Numbered from the stretch's first letter, positions 12,327-21,774 are shown. The stretch: DNA of 64,000 nt from Aminobacter ciceronei (GCF_014138625.1 NZ_JACJHY010000014.1:94554-158553), one strand, 5' to 3'. Numbers and translations: made by a program. The notes: generated by a model not told the origin, from the sequence alone.

Positions 12327-12365
12327 CTATGCGCATCACGCATCGTATCGCCTGTCTTCGCATAG
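12327..12365. promoter_or_regulatory. Inverted repeat in the gap upstream of the DppD-type gene
   Basis: CTATGCG (12327-12333) and CGCATAG (12359-12365) form 7-bp arms with a 25-bp spacer. They lie in the 12141-12400 gap between the LysR gene and the ATPase genes. It could be a regulator site or chance. I see no other structure in this gap. Confidence 0.25.
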
Positions 12366-12400
12366 CAAGCCTGACCAGCCATTCGGGGCATCCCGATCGG

Positions 12401-13354
12401 TCAGGCGGCGTCCAGCGTGGCATCGAGACTGCTTCGGTACCGGGGCAGTTCGGCGCATTCCTTGAGATGCTGCCACAGGGCGTCGCCGTCATGGCTGCCC
12501 GCGCCGGCGCGCCGGAAAATGCGGATCTCCATTTCCAGCGCCATCTGCTGGCCGCCGATCTGGACGAGCTGGCCCTGCTTCATCGCTTCGGCGACGCAGA
12601 TCTGCGGCAGCCAGGCGACGCCGCGCCCGGCGACCGCCATGTGCTTCAGGCCGTCGGCAAGCGCCGACTGGTAGACGGTGCTGAGATTGAGCGGGCGGCG
12701 CCAGCGCGACTGTACCAGCGTCGCCAGCTTGCCGATGTAGCCGTCGCTCCAGGAGTAGGCGAGGTAAGGAATCTCGGTGCTTTCGGGCACGTCGATGTCG
12801 AACAGGGCGCGGCCGTTTTCGTCGGTACCCGAGACCAGAACAAGCCTGTCCTTGCCAATCTGCAACGATTCAAAAGGTCCGCCTTCAAGAACGGGCGGGC
12901 CGTCGGGATGAACATAGGTGATGCAGAAGTCGCACTGCCCCGAGCACAGATGGTCGACGCTTTCGAGAAAATCGGCCGCGTGCATGCTGGTGCGTAGCGG
13001 CATGCGCGAAATCAGCGGCGAGCTGATCCACTTCGGAAAAAAGTACATCGCCAGCGTGTGCAGCGAGGTGAAGGTCAGCATTGCCGAGCTTTCGCCGGCG
13101 ACATTGCGGCAGTCGGTGCGCAACCGGTAGGCCTCGCGCACCAGCCGTTGGCAGCCGGGCAGGAACATATTGCCCGCCCGGGTCAGCTGCACCGGATAGG
13201 TGCTGCGGTCGATGAGGTCGGCGCCGATCCAGCTTTCCAGCGATTTGATGCGACGGCTGAAGGCCGGCTGCGAAATGTTGCGCGCAGTGGCGGCGGTCGA
13301 GAAATTGCGTGTCGCGGCTATTTCCAGGAAATCTTCAAGCCATTGCAGTTCCAT
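12401..13354 (-). CDS. LysR family transcriptional regulator
   Basis: A 317-residue LTTR. The N-terminal winged helix-turn-helix (about residues 1-60) reads MELQWLEDFLEIAATRNFST, then ISQPAFSRRIKSLE. The rest is the substrate-binding co-inducer domain. It is divergent from the peptide-binding protein gene at 13477, the classical LTTR layout, and upstream of the DppDF unit, so it probably controls both. The ATG at 13354 follows GAGGG; an in-frame ATG four codons upstream is possible. The inducer is unknown, perhaps a peptide or D-amino acid. Confidence 0.9.
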   Translation of the reverse strand: MELQWLEDFLEIAATRNFSTAATARNISQPAFSRRIKSLESWIGADLIDRSTYPVQLTRAGNMFLPGCQRLVREAYRLRTDCRNVAGESSAMLTFTSLHTLAMYFFPKWISSPLISRMPLRTSMHAADFLESVDHLCSGQCDFCITYVHPDGPPVLEGGPFESLQIGKDRLVLVSGTDENGRALFDIDVPESTEIPYLAYSWSDGYIGKLATLVQSRWRRPLNLSTVYQSALADGLKHMAVAGRGVAWLPQICVAEAMKQGQLVQIGGQQMALEMEIRIFRRAGAGSHDGDALWQHLKECAELPRYRSSLDATLDAA

Positions 13355-13380
13355 GCCGGCCCTCATGCGTGTTTTGCATA

Positions 13381-13404
13381 GTCCATCCTATCTACACATT
13401 GGAC
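13381..13404. promoter_or_regulatory. Candidate LysR operator
   Basis: GTCCA-N14-TGGAC, a 5-bp inverted repeat, lies between the divergent LysR and peptide-binding-protein genes, 27 bp from the LysR start. Its position suits autoregulation and control of the transporter. No binding evidence is available. Confidence 0.35.
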
Positions 13405-13476
13405 AGACCGGCAAGCGCTCTTCTAGCCTTTCCATAACGAGAAGAAGAAAACTTCCTCCGCCATCAGAAGGGAACG

Positions 13477-15408
13477 ATGATGAAACTAGCCTTAGCGTTG
13501 GCTATGGGCATGGGGCTTGCCGTCACGGCTGCGCCTGTCATGGCCGAGACAAAGAACCCCGGCACATTCGTCTTCATGTGGACCGACGACATCCAGTCGT
13601 TTGATCCGGCCTACATCGCCAACACGCCGAGCTCCTATGGCGCACTGAACATCTACAGCCGCCTGCTCAACTTCAACGGTTCGAAGATTTCCGAGTTCGT
13701 ACCGTCGCTATCGACGGAGGTGCCGTCGCTGGAAAACGGCCTGATCAAGCAGGGCGACGACGGTTCGGTGAGCTACACCTTCCCGATCCGCAAGGGCGTC
13801 TTTGCCCACAAGGTCGGCGTCAAGGGCGCCGACGGCAAGATCACCTGGGAGTATTACGACAAGCTGACCGACGCCCAGAAGGCGGCGATAGAGCCGGGCT
13901 ACGGCCAGATCACGCCCGATGACGTGCGCTATTCGCTGCTGCGCGCCATCCTGCAGGGCCAGTCCTGGATGTCGAACGCGATTACCGAGGTGATCACGGC
14001 GGGCAAATACACCGACATCGCCAAGTGGGTGGAGACGGAAGGCAAGGTCAAGACCTTCGCCGAGGCCAGCCCCGAGACGCTGCGCAAGGTCTATGACCAG
14101 CTGTCGGAGCAGATCGTCGTCGACGGCGACAACGTCACGCTCAAGCTGCCGAAGTCGTTCCCGGCGACGCTCGGCGTCATCGCGTTGCCTTTTGGCACCT
14201 CCATCCTGGACAAGGAATGGGTCGCCTCGGTCGGCGGCTGGGACGGTTCGGGCGACAACTGGAAGGCGCACTACCGCCCGGAGCTCGGCGCCAATCCGCT
14301 GTTCGCCGAGGAAAACGGCACCGGTCCGTTCATGCTCGAGGAATGGGACCGCACCGACCGCCGCATCACGCTGAAGCGCTTCGACAACTACTTCCAGGGT
14401 CCGGCCAAGCTCGAGCGCGTGGTCATGCGCACGGTGCCGGAATGGACGACGCGGCGCCTGCAGCTGTTGTCGGGCGATGCCGATTTCGTCGCGGCGCCCG
14501 TCGAGTTCATCGACGAGCTCAGCAAGACCGAAGGCGTCAAGGTCATTGACGGCCTGCAGAAGGTGTTCTCGCGCGGCATCTTTTTCGCCTGGCCGCTCGA
14601 CGACAACGACAATCCCGCCATCGGCAGCGGCAAGCTGGACGGTCAAGGCATTCCGCCAGACTTCTTCGCCGACATCGATGTCCGCAAGGGCTTCAACTAC
14701 GCCCAGAACTACGACGCGCTGATCAACCAGGTGCTGCTCGGCAAGACGGTGCAGTCGCGTGGGCCGACGGTGCGCGGCATCATGGGCTACCGCCCGGATT
14801 CACCCATCTACAGCTACGACCCTGCCAAGGCCGAGGAGCACTTCAAGAAGGCCTTTGGCGGCAAGCTGTGGGACGTCGGTTTCACCTTCACCGCCTATGT
14901 GACCGAGGGCAATCCGCAGCTGACGGCAGCCCTGTCGGCGCTGCAGATGGGCCTGTCGCGCATCAACCCGAAGTTCAAGATGCAGATCCAGGCACTGCCC
15001 TGGGCGTCCGTCTCTGACAAGCTCAACAACCGCGAAAAGCCGGCGGCGCCGCTGACGGTGATGGGCTGGGGTCCCGACTATTCCGATCCGGGCGGCCCGC
15101 TCGGTGCGGCATCCTACTACCTCTCGCCCACCGGCCTCGTCGGCGGCATGGTCGGCCAGGGCTACCGCGACCTGATGGCGGAGAAGTTCAAGCCGCTGCT
15201 CGATGAGGCCTGGGCCTCGAACGACCCGGCCGTGCGTGAGCCGATCTACGCCAAGCTGCAGGACATGTCTTACGAATACGCCACCACGCAGTTCCTGTGG
15301 GAGGACTTCGGCTACGTCGTCACCCGTAGCAACATCGACGGCTATGTCGACAACATGATCCTCTACGGTGCCTGGGACTTCTACCCGGTGACCAAGGCCA
15401 ACGACTGA
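13477..15408 (+). CDS. Peptide ABC transporter substrate-binding protein (SBP family 5)
   Basis: A 643-residue periplasmic binding protein. The signal peptide covers about residues 1-24 (hydrophobic core, VMA-ET cleavage). The mature part follows the DppA/OppA family-5 fold, with FDPAYIANTPSS near the start, the hinge region GTGPFMLEEW and RFDNYFQGPAKLERVV. It should capture peptides for the permeases downstream. A GAAGGGA ribosome site precedes ATGATG. It is the first gene of a plus-strand unit running to the D-aminopeptidase gene, and a strong hairpin follows its stop codon. Confidence 0.93.
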   Translation: MMKLALALAMGMGLAVTAAPVMAETKNPGTFVFMWTDDIQSFDPAYIANTPSSYGALNIYSRLLNFNGSKISEFVPSLSTEVPSLENGLIKQGDDGSVSYTFPIRKGVFAHKVGVKGADGKITWEYYDKLTDAQKAAIEPGYGQITPDDVRYSLLRAILQGQSWMSNAITEVITAGKYTDIAKWVETEGKVKTFAEASPETLRKVYDQLSEQIVVDGDNVTLKLPKSFPATLGVIALPFGTSILDKEWVASVGGWDGSGDNWKAHYRPELGANPLFAEENGTGPFMLEEWDRTDRRITLKRFDNYFQGPAKLERVVMRTVPEWTTRRLQLLSGDADFVAAPVEFIDELSKTEGVKVIDGLQKVFSRGIFFAWPLDDNDNPAIGSGKLDGQGIPPDFFADIDVRKGFNYAQNYDALINQVLLGKTVQSRGPTVRGIMGYRPDSPIYSYDPAKAEEHFKKAFGGKLWDVGFTFTAYVTEGNPQLTAALSALQMGLSRINPKFKMQIQALPWASVSDKLNNREKPAAPLTVMGWGPDYSDPGGPLGAASYYLSPTGLVGGMVGQGYRDLMAEKFKPLLDEAWASNDPAVREPIYAKLQDMSYEYATTQFLWEDFGYVVTRSNIDGYVDNMILYGAWDFYPVTKAND

Positions 15409-15418
15409 TTGGCGGCCA

Positions 15419-15452
15419 AATACGCCGGGCGATCCCCTTCGCCCGGCGTATT
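15419..15452 (+). terminator. 13-bp perfect hairpin between binding-protein and permease genes
   Basis: AATACGCCGGGCG pairs perfectly with CGCCCGGCGTATT around an 8-base loop, starting 11 bp after the stop codon. The following sequence (GCTTGTTTTCC) is only partly T-rich. It could be a leaky intra-operon terminator or a stabiliser of the binding-protein mRNA. Confidence 0.7.
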
Positions 15453-15486
15453 GCTTGTTTTCCCCGAAACCGGAACCCGTGCACCC

Positions 15487-16524
15487 GTGCTGACCTACGC
15501 CCTCAGACGATTGATGATGCTGCCCATCGTCCTGTTCGCGCTGTCGTTGATGATCTTTGCGCTGCAGATGTCGCTATCGCCGACACAGCGCCTGGCGGCC
15601 TATGCGCCGTCGCCCGACTACCTCAAGGGTGGCCAGGAAAGCATCCGCCGGATGATCGAGCAGTACGGGTTGAACGATCCCTTCTACATCCAGTATGGCC
15701 GCTGGATCGGCGGCGTGCTGACCGGCAATCTCGGTTGGTCGGAAACGGCCCGCCAGCCGGTGTCGACGGCGCTGATGTCGCTGTTTCCGGCAACGCTGGA
15801 ACTGGTGGTGCTGGCGTTCATTCCGTGCCTGCTGCTCGCGGTATTCCTGGGTTCCCGCGCCGGCATCCACCTCAACCGCTGGCCCGACCACGTCATCCGC
15901 ATCTTCACCATCCTGGGCTGGTCGTTTCCGGTCTATGTCTTCGGCCTGCTGATGCTTCTGGTGTTCTACTCGGCGCTCGACTGGTTCCCGCCTGGCCGGC
16001 TCAGCCAGTGGGCACAAACGACCGTCAGCTCCGGCAATTTTGTCCGCTACACCGGCGCCAACACCGTCGATTCGATCCTGAACGGCAACTGGGCGATCTT
16101 CGTCGATTCGCTGCGCCACCTCGCAGCCCCTGTCATCACGCTGACCTATGTCAACGTTGCCTCGATGACGCGGGTGATGCGTACCTCGATGCTCGAGACG
16201 CTGCGTCAGGATTATGTCCGCACCGCCCGCGCCAAGGGCCTGCCGCGCCGCGTGGTCGAACTCAAGCACGCCCGGCGCAACGCGCTTTTGCCGGTGGCGA
16301 CCATCGCCGGCATGGAGTTTGCCGTCATGATGGGCGGCGTCGTCATCACCGAGACCATCTTCGACTATGCCGGGCTCGGCCAGTTCGCCGCCAAGACCGC
16401 GGCCAATCTCGACTTCCCGGCGGTTCTCGGCTTCGGCCTCTATTTCGCGGTCGTCTTGGTGCTGATGAACCTGATCGTCGACCTGATCTATCCGCTGCTC
16501 GATCCGAGGGTGAAGACGCAATGA
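15487..16524 (+). CDS. Peptide ABC transporter permease (DppB type)
   Basis: A 345-residue inner-membrane permease with about six transmembrane helices. Its BPD_transp_1 domain carries the EAA-like coupling loop DYVRTARAKGLPRRVVELKHARRNALLP (split here as DYVRTARAKG and RRNALLPV). The GTG at 15487 (VLTYALRRLMMLP) is chosen because it begins the first helix and lies past the hairpin. The frame is open back to a TTG at 15409. It overlaps the next permease by 4 bp. Confidence 0.9.
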   Translation: MLTYALRRLMMLPIVLFALSLMIFALQMSLSPTQRLAAYAPSPDYLKGGQESIRRMIEQYGLNDPFYIQYGRWIGGVLTGNLGWSETARQPVSTALMSLFPATLELVVLAFIPCLLLAVFLGSRAGIHLNRWPDHVIRIFTILGWSFPVYVFGLLMLLVFYSALDWFPPGRLSQWAQTTVSSGNFVRYTGANTVDSILNGNWAIFVDSLRHLAAPVITLTYVNVASMTRVMRTSMLETLRQDYVRTARAKGLPRRVVELKHARRNALLPVATIAGMEFAVMMGGVVITETIFDYAGLGQFAAKTAANLDFPAVLGFGLYFAVVLVLMNLIVDLIYPLLDPRVKTQ

Positions 16525-17393
16525 AGTTTCTTCGCTACCTCGCGCGCAATCCGGTGTCGCTGCTCGGCGTCGTGATCCTTCTGGCCTTCGTGCTGATTGC
16601 CATCTTTGCCCCGATGCTGGCGCCGCCGCAGAGCTTCCAGCTGTCGCCCTACGACACGCCGCGCGCCGGCTTTCTGGCGACGCCGATGCCGCCGTCGCGT
16701 GATGCGTTGTTCGGCACCACGCAAGGCCAGTACGACATCTTCTACGGCGTCGTGTGGGGCACCCGCACCGCCTTCAAGATCGGCCTCGGCGTCGTTGCCA
16801 TCTCGGTGCTGATCGGCACGGTGATCGGTGCTGTCGCCGCCTATTATGGTGGGCTGGTCGAAGAGGTGCTGATGCGCATCGTCGACGTGTTCATGGCTGT
16901 GCCGTTCCTGATCGCCGCAATGGTGCTGACCGCACTGCTCGGCAAGGGCATCTGGCCGATCACCATCGCGCTGACAACCTTCGGCTGGATGAGCTACGCC
17001 CGCATCGTGCGCAGCGAGATCCTCAGAATCCGCGAGATGGACTACATCCACGCGGCGCGCGCCTATGGCGCCAGCGACCTCAGGCTGATCGTGCTGCACA
17101 TCCTGCCCAATGCCATGTTCCCGGTGCTGGTGCTGGCGACCATGGCCACCGGCTCGATGGTGCTGTCGGCGTCCGCGCTCAGCTTCCTCGGTGTCGGCAC
17201 CGAGGAAGGTTATGCCGACTGGGGCCAGTTCATCGCCTATTCGCGCAACTGGATCGTCGGCCAGCCCGGCAACCCGTTCCAGTTCTGGTACACGCTTGCC
17301 TTCCCAGGTGCTGCCGTCTTCCTGTTCGTGCTGTCGTGGAACCTTGTCGGCGACGCGTTGCGCGACATGCTCGACCCCCGCCATTCCCACTGA
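16521..17393 (+). CDS. Peptide ABC transporter permease (DppC type)
   Basis: A 290-residue inner-membrane protein. It has the N-terminal OppC helix (NPVSLLGVVILLAFVLIAIF), a periplasmic segment DALFGTTQGQYDIF, and a BPD_transp_1 domain with the coupling loop YIHAARAYGASDLRLIV. It forms the heterodimeric channel with the preceding DppB-type protein; their ATG/TGA overlap implies coupled translation. Confidence 0.94.
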   Translation: MKFLRYLARNPVSLLGVVILLAFVLIAIFAPMLAPPQSFQLSPYDTPRAGFLATPMPPSRDALFGTTQGQYDIFYGVVWGTRTAFKIGLGVVAISVLIGTVIGAVAAYYGGLVEEVLMRIVDVFMAVPFLIAAMVLTALLGKGIWPITIALTTFGWMSYARIVRSEILRIREMDYIHAARAYGASDLRLIVLHILPNAMFPVLVLATMATGSMVLSASALSFLGVGTEEGYADWGQFIAYSRNWIVGQPGNPFQFWYTLAFPGAAVFLFVLSWNLVGDALRDMLDPRHSH

Positions 17394-17430
17394 AATTTCC
17401 CCCATCTTTTCAGCTCAAGGAGCATTTGCC

Positions 17431-19107
17431 ATGCCTTCCCTGTCCGCCGCATCGATCGAGCTGTTCGAGGACCTGATCCGCTACGAGGTCGAGGACAAGG
17501 CGATCCCGTCGATCTCCTATGCACTCGTCGACCACGACGGCGTGCTGGCCGAGGGTCACATCCAGCGGAGCGACCGCCATTTCGACATGCGCGAAGACAC
17601 CTGCTTCCGCATCGGTTCGATCACCAAGACCTTCACCTCGCTGGCGATGATGCAGCTTGTCGAGAAGGGGCTCGTCGACATCGATGTCGACGTTTCGACC
17701 TACCTGCCCGGCTTCCATCCGATCAACCCGTTCGCCGGCGCCGAAGCTGGTCCGCATGGTTCGGTGATCAGCCTGCGCAAGCTGATGACGCACACCTCCG
17801 GTCTGGTGCGCGAGCCGAAGAGCGGCCACTATCTCGACGCCACCCGGCCGCCGCTCGCGGATACGGTCAATGAGCTCGCCAGCTCGACGCTGAAGCAGGA
17901 TCCGAGCATCGGCATCATGCATTATTCGAATGCCGGCATCGCCGTGGTCGGGCGGGTCATCGAGGTGGTGACCGGCCAGAGCTATTCCGACTATGTCTCA
18001 GAAAACATCATGAAGCCGCTCGGCATGAACCAGTCGTCCTGCGGCATGGCTTCAGGCATCCGCGAACGCTTGGCGCCCGCCGACATGTGGACCCTGGACG
18101 GCGACACGCCGGCGCCGGTGTTCAGCCTCGGCGGCTCGCCTGCGGGCAACATCTTCTCCACGACCGGCGACATGGCGCGCTACGTCCAGTGCCTGCTGCG
18201 CGGCGGCTTCAATGCCGAGGGCAACTCGATCATCTCGCCGGCCTCGCTGCGCGAGATGTGGGCGCCATTCGGCAAACGCCCCGACAGCCTTGACAAGTCG
18301 ATGGCCGGATATGGCCTGTGCTACGGCGCCGGCGAGGTCGACGGCTGGGAGTCGGTCGGCCATGGCGGGGCGGTCTATGGCTATGCCTCGCACATGCTGA
18401 TCCTGCCAGGTGCCGGCATCGGCGTGCTGATGTTCGCGACGCTCGATTTCGCCAACCAGATCGCCTCACGCCTCGGCGTCGATGGTCTGCGCATAGCCCT
18501 TGCAGAGCGCAAGATGGGCAAGCCGTTGCAGCGCCTGCAGCGTCCGCCCGTCATCGCCGACGAGCAGTTCAGGACCCTGCCCGGCTATTACAGCGACGAT
18601 GCCACGCAGGAGGTCGTCGAGGTCAAGGCGAAGGACGGCAAGCTCTATCTGATGGGCGACGGCGTGCCGCTGCAGATCCGGCCAGTATCAGGCAAGGACT
18701 TCGTCATCGACGGCCGCATCTATGGCCGCGGCGCCGGCTATGCGCACATGAACCTGTCCTTTCCCGAGCCGGGCAAGCTGGTCTGGAAGGATGCCAGCTG
18801 GACGCGCATCGAGGCGCCTGCCGACGAGACCGTGCCGGAGGAGATCGAGCCGCATCTCGGCGAGTACGGCCCGGACTTCAACATCACCTATCTCAGCTAC
18901 AGCCATGGCGGGCTGAAATGCCTGATCGAGTATTTCTGCACCCACAGCTGCGAGCCGGTGGGCGAAGGGCGCTTCCGCATGCATGGCAAGCTTTATGAGG
19001 ACGAAATCCTGGAGCTCGATGCCGTCGACGATCACGGCAGGCGCGGCATCCGCGTCGGGCCGATGTTTCTCGAGCGGCGCCCCTTGTCCCGGGCGGAGGC
19101 GGCCTGA
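17431..19107 (+). CDS. S12 family serine hydrolase (beta-lactamase / D-aminopeptidase-like)
   Basis: A 558-residue protein. The N-terminal beta-lactamase fold has the catalytic SxxK motif SITK (Ser63-Lys66), YSN (Tyr165-Asn167) and a C-terminal HGG triad motif (GHGGAVYGY). Residues from about 370 on form an extra beta-rich domain, as in D-aminopeptidases and related esterases of the S12 family. No signal peptide is seen, so it is probably cytoplasmic. An AAGGAG site precedes the ATG. It sits in the peptide-importer unit, and a role in cleaving imported D-residue peptides is inferred. Confidence 0.88.
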   Translation: MPSLSAASIELFEDLIRYEVEDKAIPSISYALVDHDGVLAEGHIQRSDRHFDMREDTCFRIGSITKTFTSLAMMQLVEKGLVDIDVDVSTYLPGFHPINPFAGAEAGPHGSVISLRKLMTHTSGLVREPKSGHYLDATRPPLADTVNELASSTLKQDPSIGIMHYSNAGIAVVGRVIEVVTGQSYSDYVSENIMKPLGMNQSSCGMASGIRERLAPADMWTLDGDTPAPVFSLGGSPAGNIFSTTGDMARYVQCLLRGGFNAEGNSIISPASLREMWAPFGKRPDSLDKSMAGYGLCYGAGEVDGWESVGHGGAVYGYASHMLILPGAGIGVLMFATLDFANQIASRLGVDGLRIALAERKMGKPLQRLQRPPVIADEQFRTLPGYYSDDATQEVVEVKAKDGKLYLMGDGVPLQIRPVSGKDFVIDGRIYGRGAGYAHMNLSFPEPGKLVWKDASWTRIEAPADETVPEEIEPHLGEYGPDFNITYLSYSHGGLKCLIEYFCTHSCEPVGEGRFRMHGKLYEDEILELDAVDDHGRRGIRVGPMFLERRPLSRAEAA

Positions 19108-19115
19108 GCAGCAGC

Positions 19116-20207
19116 ATGACCGCACCTTTCAAGATGGAGTCGCCGATCGGCTCCCGCATGGTCATCGCCGGGCGCGAGGTCGACTATTACTGCGGCACCT
19201 CCTATTTCTGCCTGCACGGCCACCCCGAGGTGATCGAGGCGGCCTGCGCTGCTACCAGGCAGTATGGCATGGGTCCGGGCACGCTGGCTCACATGCAGGT
19301 CTATGCCGATTTGCAGGAGCGGCTGCGCCAGTGGTTCGGCACCGAGGAGGTCGTTTACATGATATCGGGCTACACCAGCCCGATGGTGCTGCTGCAGGGG
19401 CTGCGTGAGGATTTCGACCTCGTCTTCATCGATGCCGCGACGCATTACAGCACCCGCGACGCGATCCCGACGCTGGGCAAGCCAGTGCATGAGTTCCGCC
19501 ATGGCGATGCCAATGACCTGGCAGCGCAGCTGGCGCTGCATGTCGGGGTCGGGCAGAGGCCGGCCGTGCTGACTGACGGGGTGTTTCCGTCCTCCGGCCG
19601 GTTGGCGCCGCTCAACGACCTCAGGCAGGCGATGGCACCTTACGACGGCGCGTTGCTGTGCATCGACGATTCCCACGGTGTCGGCGTGCTCGGCGAGACC
19701 GGGCGCGGGTCGCTGCAGCATGCCGGGCTCGAAGGCGAGGGCAACTTCCTCGCCGGCACGATGAGCAAGGCGTTTGGTGCGCTGGGCGGGGTCGTTCCCG
19801 GCGACGCGACCTTGGCCGAAAAGATCACCCGCAACGCGATGATCATGCGCGGCGCCTCACCCGCACCGCCCGGATTGGCTGCCGCCGCCGCAGCGTCGTT
19901 GCGGATCCTGCAGACGACGGACAGGCGTTCCAGGCTGTCCCGCAATGTCAGCCGGATGCGCAGCGGCCTGCGCGGCCTCGGCTTCGAGGTCGCCGACACG
20001 CCGGTGCCGATCGTCACCATCAAGGGCGTCACCGACCTCGAACTCCTGCGCGATCGTCTTGCCGAGCGCGACATCATCGTCAGGGTCCAGCAGCCGGGCG
20101 GCTATTCCGACGCGTCGGATGTGCCGAGCATGCGGCTGGCGGTGTTTTCCGAGCATTCCCCCGACCAGATCGACCGGCTGCTGCGGTCGATGGCTGAGCT
20201 TCTCTAG
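19116..20207 (+). CDS. Alpha-oxoamine synthase-family PLP enzyme (AONS/KBL-like)
   Basis: A 363-residue fold-type I PLP enzyme with IDDSHGVGVLGETGRGS and the PLP-lysine motif GTMSKAFGALGG, as in 8-amino-7-oxononanoate synthase and 2-amino-3-ketobutyrate CoA ligase. It starts 8 bp after the serine hydrolase gene. In this setting it more likely acts on an amino acid released from the imported peptide than in biotin synthesis, because no other bio gene is nearby. The exact reaction is unknown. Confidence 0.85.
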   Translation: MTAPFKMESPIGSRMVIAGREVDYYCGTSYFCLHGHPEVIEAACAATRQYGMGPGTLAHMQVYADLQERLRQWFGTEEVVYMISGYTSPMVLLQGLREDFDLVFIDAATHYSTRDAIPTLGKPVHEFRHGDANDLAAQLALHVGVGQRPAVLTDGVFPSSGRLAPLNDLRQAMAPYDGALLCIDDSHGVGVLGETGRGSLQHAGLEGEGNFLAGTMSKAFGALGGVVPGDATLAEKITRNAMIMRGASPAPPGLAAAAAASLRILQTTDRRSRLSRNVSRMRSGLRGLGFEVADTPVPIVTIKGVTDLELLRDRLAERDIIVRVQQPGGYSDASDVPSMRLAVFSEHSPDQIDRLLRSMAELL

Positions 20208-20224
20208 AACCGAGGATTACGATC

Positions 20225-21022
20225 ATGAAGGTGTTCATCAGCGCCGACATCGAAGGCACCGCCGGCATTACCGTGTGGGACGAGGCCCGCAAGGGACATG
20301 CCGCCTACGAAGAATTCCGCGAATACATGACCGACGAACTGGTGGCGGCCTGCGAGGGCGCCAAGGCTGCCGGCGCGAAGGAAGTGCTGGTCAAGGACGC
20401 GCATTCCACCGGGCGCAACCTGATCCTGTCGAAGCTGCCGGCCTATGTCACGATCGTCAGGGATTGGAGCGGTCACCCGGATATGATGATGTTCGGCATC
20501 GACGACAGCTTTTCGGCGGCGCTTTACACCGGCTATCACAACAAGGCTGGCACCGACACCAATCCGCTGGCGCATACGCTGACCGGCACCGTATCGCGGC
20601 TCCTGATCAATGGCGAGGTGGCATCCGAATACACGCTCAATGCGCTTTGTGCGGCGCGTTATGGGGTGCCGTCGGTGTTCCTGTCAGGCGATGCCGGCAT
20701 GTGCGCGGAAGCCAAGCTTCTGGTGCCGCGCATCGGCACGGTTGCGACGAGCGAGGGGTTTGGCCCGGCCACAAGATCGCTGACCCCAAAAGCCTCGGTC
20801 GCTGCGATCCGCGCCGGCGTCGAGGAAGCGCTGTCGCGCGACCTCAAATCCTGCCTGCCGAAACTCGCCGACAGCTTCGAGCTGGTGGTCGAATACACCA
20901 ACCCGCACGAAGCCTATCGCGTCAGCTGGTATCCCGGCGTCGAGCATCCGGCGCCGCGTACATTGCGCTTCCGCGCCAGTGATTTCTTCGAGATCCAACG
21001 CGCCATTCGCTTCATCGTGTAG
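20225..21022 (+). CDS. dppA: D-aminopeptidase, peptidase family M55
   Basis: A 265-residue zinc peptidase like Bacillus DppA, which trims N-terminal D-residues such as in D-Ala-D-Ala. The metal-binding pattern is visible as SADIEG (Asp8, Glu10), KDAH (His60), GYH (His105) and an acidic residue in the GEVASE segment. It is the last gene of the plus-strand peptide-importer unit, 17 bp after the PLP enzyme. It is the strongest evidence that the imported substrate contains D-amino acids. Confidence 0.92.
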   Translation: MKVFISADIEGTAGITVWDEARKGHAAYEEFREYMTDELVAACEGAKAAGAKEVLVKDAHSTGRNLILSKLPAYVTIVRDWSGHPDMMMFGIDDSFSAALYTGYHNKAGTDTNPLAHTLTGTVSRLLINGEVASEYTLNALCAARYGVPSVFLSGDAGMCAEAKLLVPRIGTVATSEGFGPATRSLTPKASVAAIRAGVEEALSRDLKSCLPKLADSFELVVEYTNPHEAYRVSWYPGVEHPAPRTLRFRASDFFEIQRAIRFIV

Positions 21023-21269
21023 CGGAAACGCTTACGGCCGGCGGCGCCTGAACGGGTGCGCCAGTCGCTTCGCCCCGGCCTCCTCTGTTCGGCCCGGGGC
21101 GAGCGGCAAGCATCGCGCATTAGGCGCGAGCTTGTCCGACGCTCCGTCCGGAGGATTGGCGAGCATGCGGGCAACGATGCTCTTGCGGAGCCGGCGCCGG
21201 TCTTCGGCGTCGTGAGCGCGCGAAGGGCGATGGTCCAATGATGGAACGGACAATGGAAAGGGATCGTCC

Positions 21270-21660
21270 ACGCACAGTCGGCGGTCAACATCACGGCGCT
21301 ACCGACCAGCCTGAGCTCGGGATCTTCATCGAGCGCCGCCACCAGGCGACCGACCCGAGCCGGCTCGGAAATGGCGTTGGCGTCGAGTCTTACGATGATG
21401 TCGGTGGGTGGCGCCTCGATGCCGAGGTTGGCCATGGCGGCAGTGCTGATGATGGTCGGATGGATCGCCACGGATGCGGGTATCGCGACGGGCGGCTCTG
21501 TCGAACAGCTCCTTCCGGCCAGTAAGGTCGACGACGACGATGAATTCAAGATCACGATAATCCTGGGCGAGGATGCTGTCGCCCGCGGCAACGTTGAGTT
21601 GACCACCGAACATGGTCGGCAACGCCAGAAAAGCGCCTATCCGCCTCAGGATGCAGCAGA
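21270..21660 (-). pseudogene. Decayed family 2 glycosyltransferase
   Basis: On the minus strand, one frame (about 21650-21470) reads a GT2-like start, ALPTMFGGQLN, then DSILAQDYRDLEFIVVVD. After about 21450 another frame continues with IIVRLDANAISEPARVGRLV and LDEDPELRLVGSAV. Both match the usual GT2 pattern (SILAQ-Y-FE--VVDDGS, then DADD-S-P-R). The change of frame, weak start and lost C-terminus indicate a pseudogene. The rest of 21023-21270 may hold further eroded sequence. Confidence 0.6.
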
Positions 21661-21774
21661 TTTTGATGTGCGTTGCACAACATTTGGAGTTGCACCTTAG
21701 CTGTCACGAAAATAGGCTGAATTGTCCCTCCGTGCGCCCCCAGGTGCCAGGGCGTCAAACAACAGAGGCTTTCC

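Noticed and set aside
15409..15486. TTG start for the DppB-type permease giving 26 extra residues
   Set aside because: The extension is encoded by the intergenic hairpin and has no homology. The GTG at 15487 begins the first membrane helix.
19116..20207. Biotin synthesis bioF
   Set aside because: The AONS-like motif is present, but no other bio gene is nearby and the gene lies in a peptide-catabolism unit.
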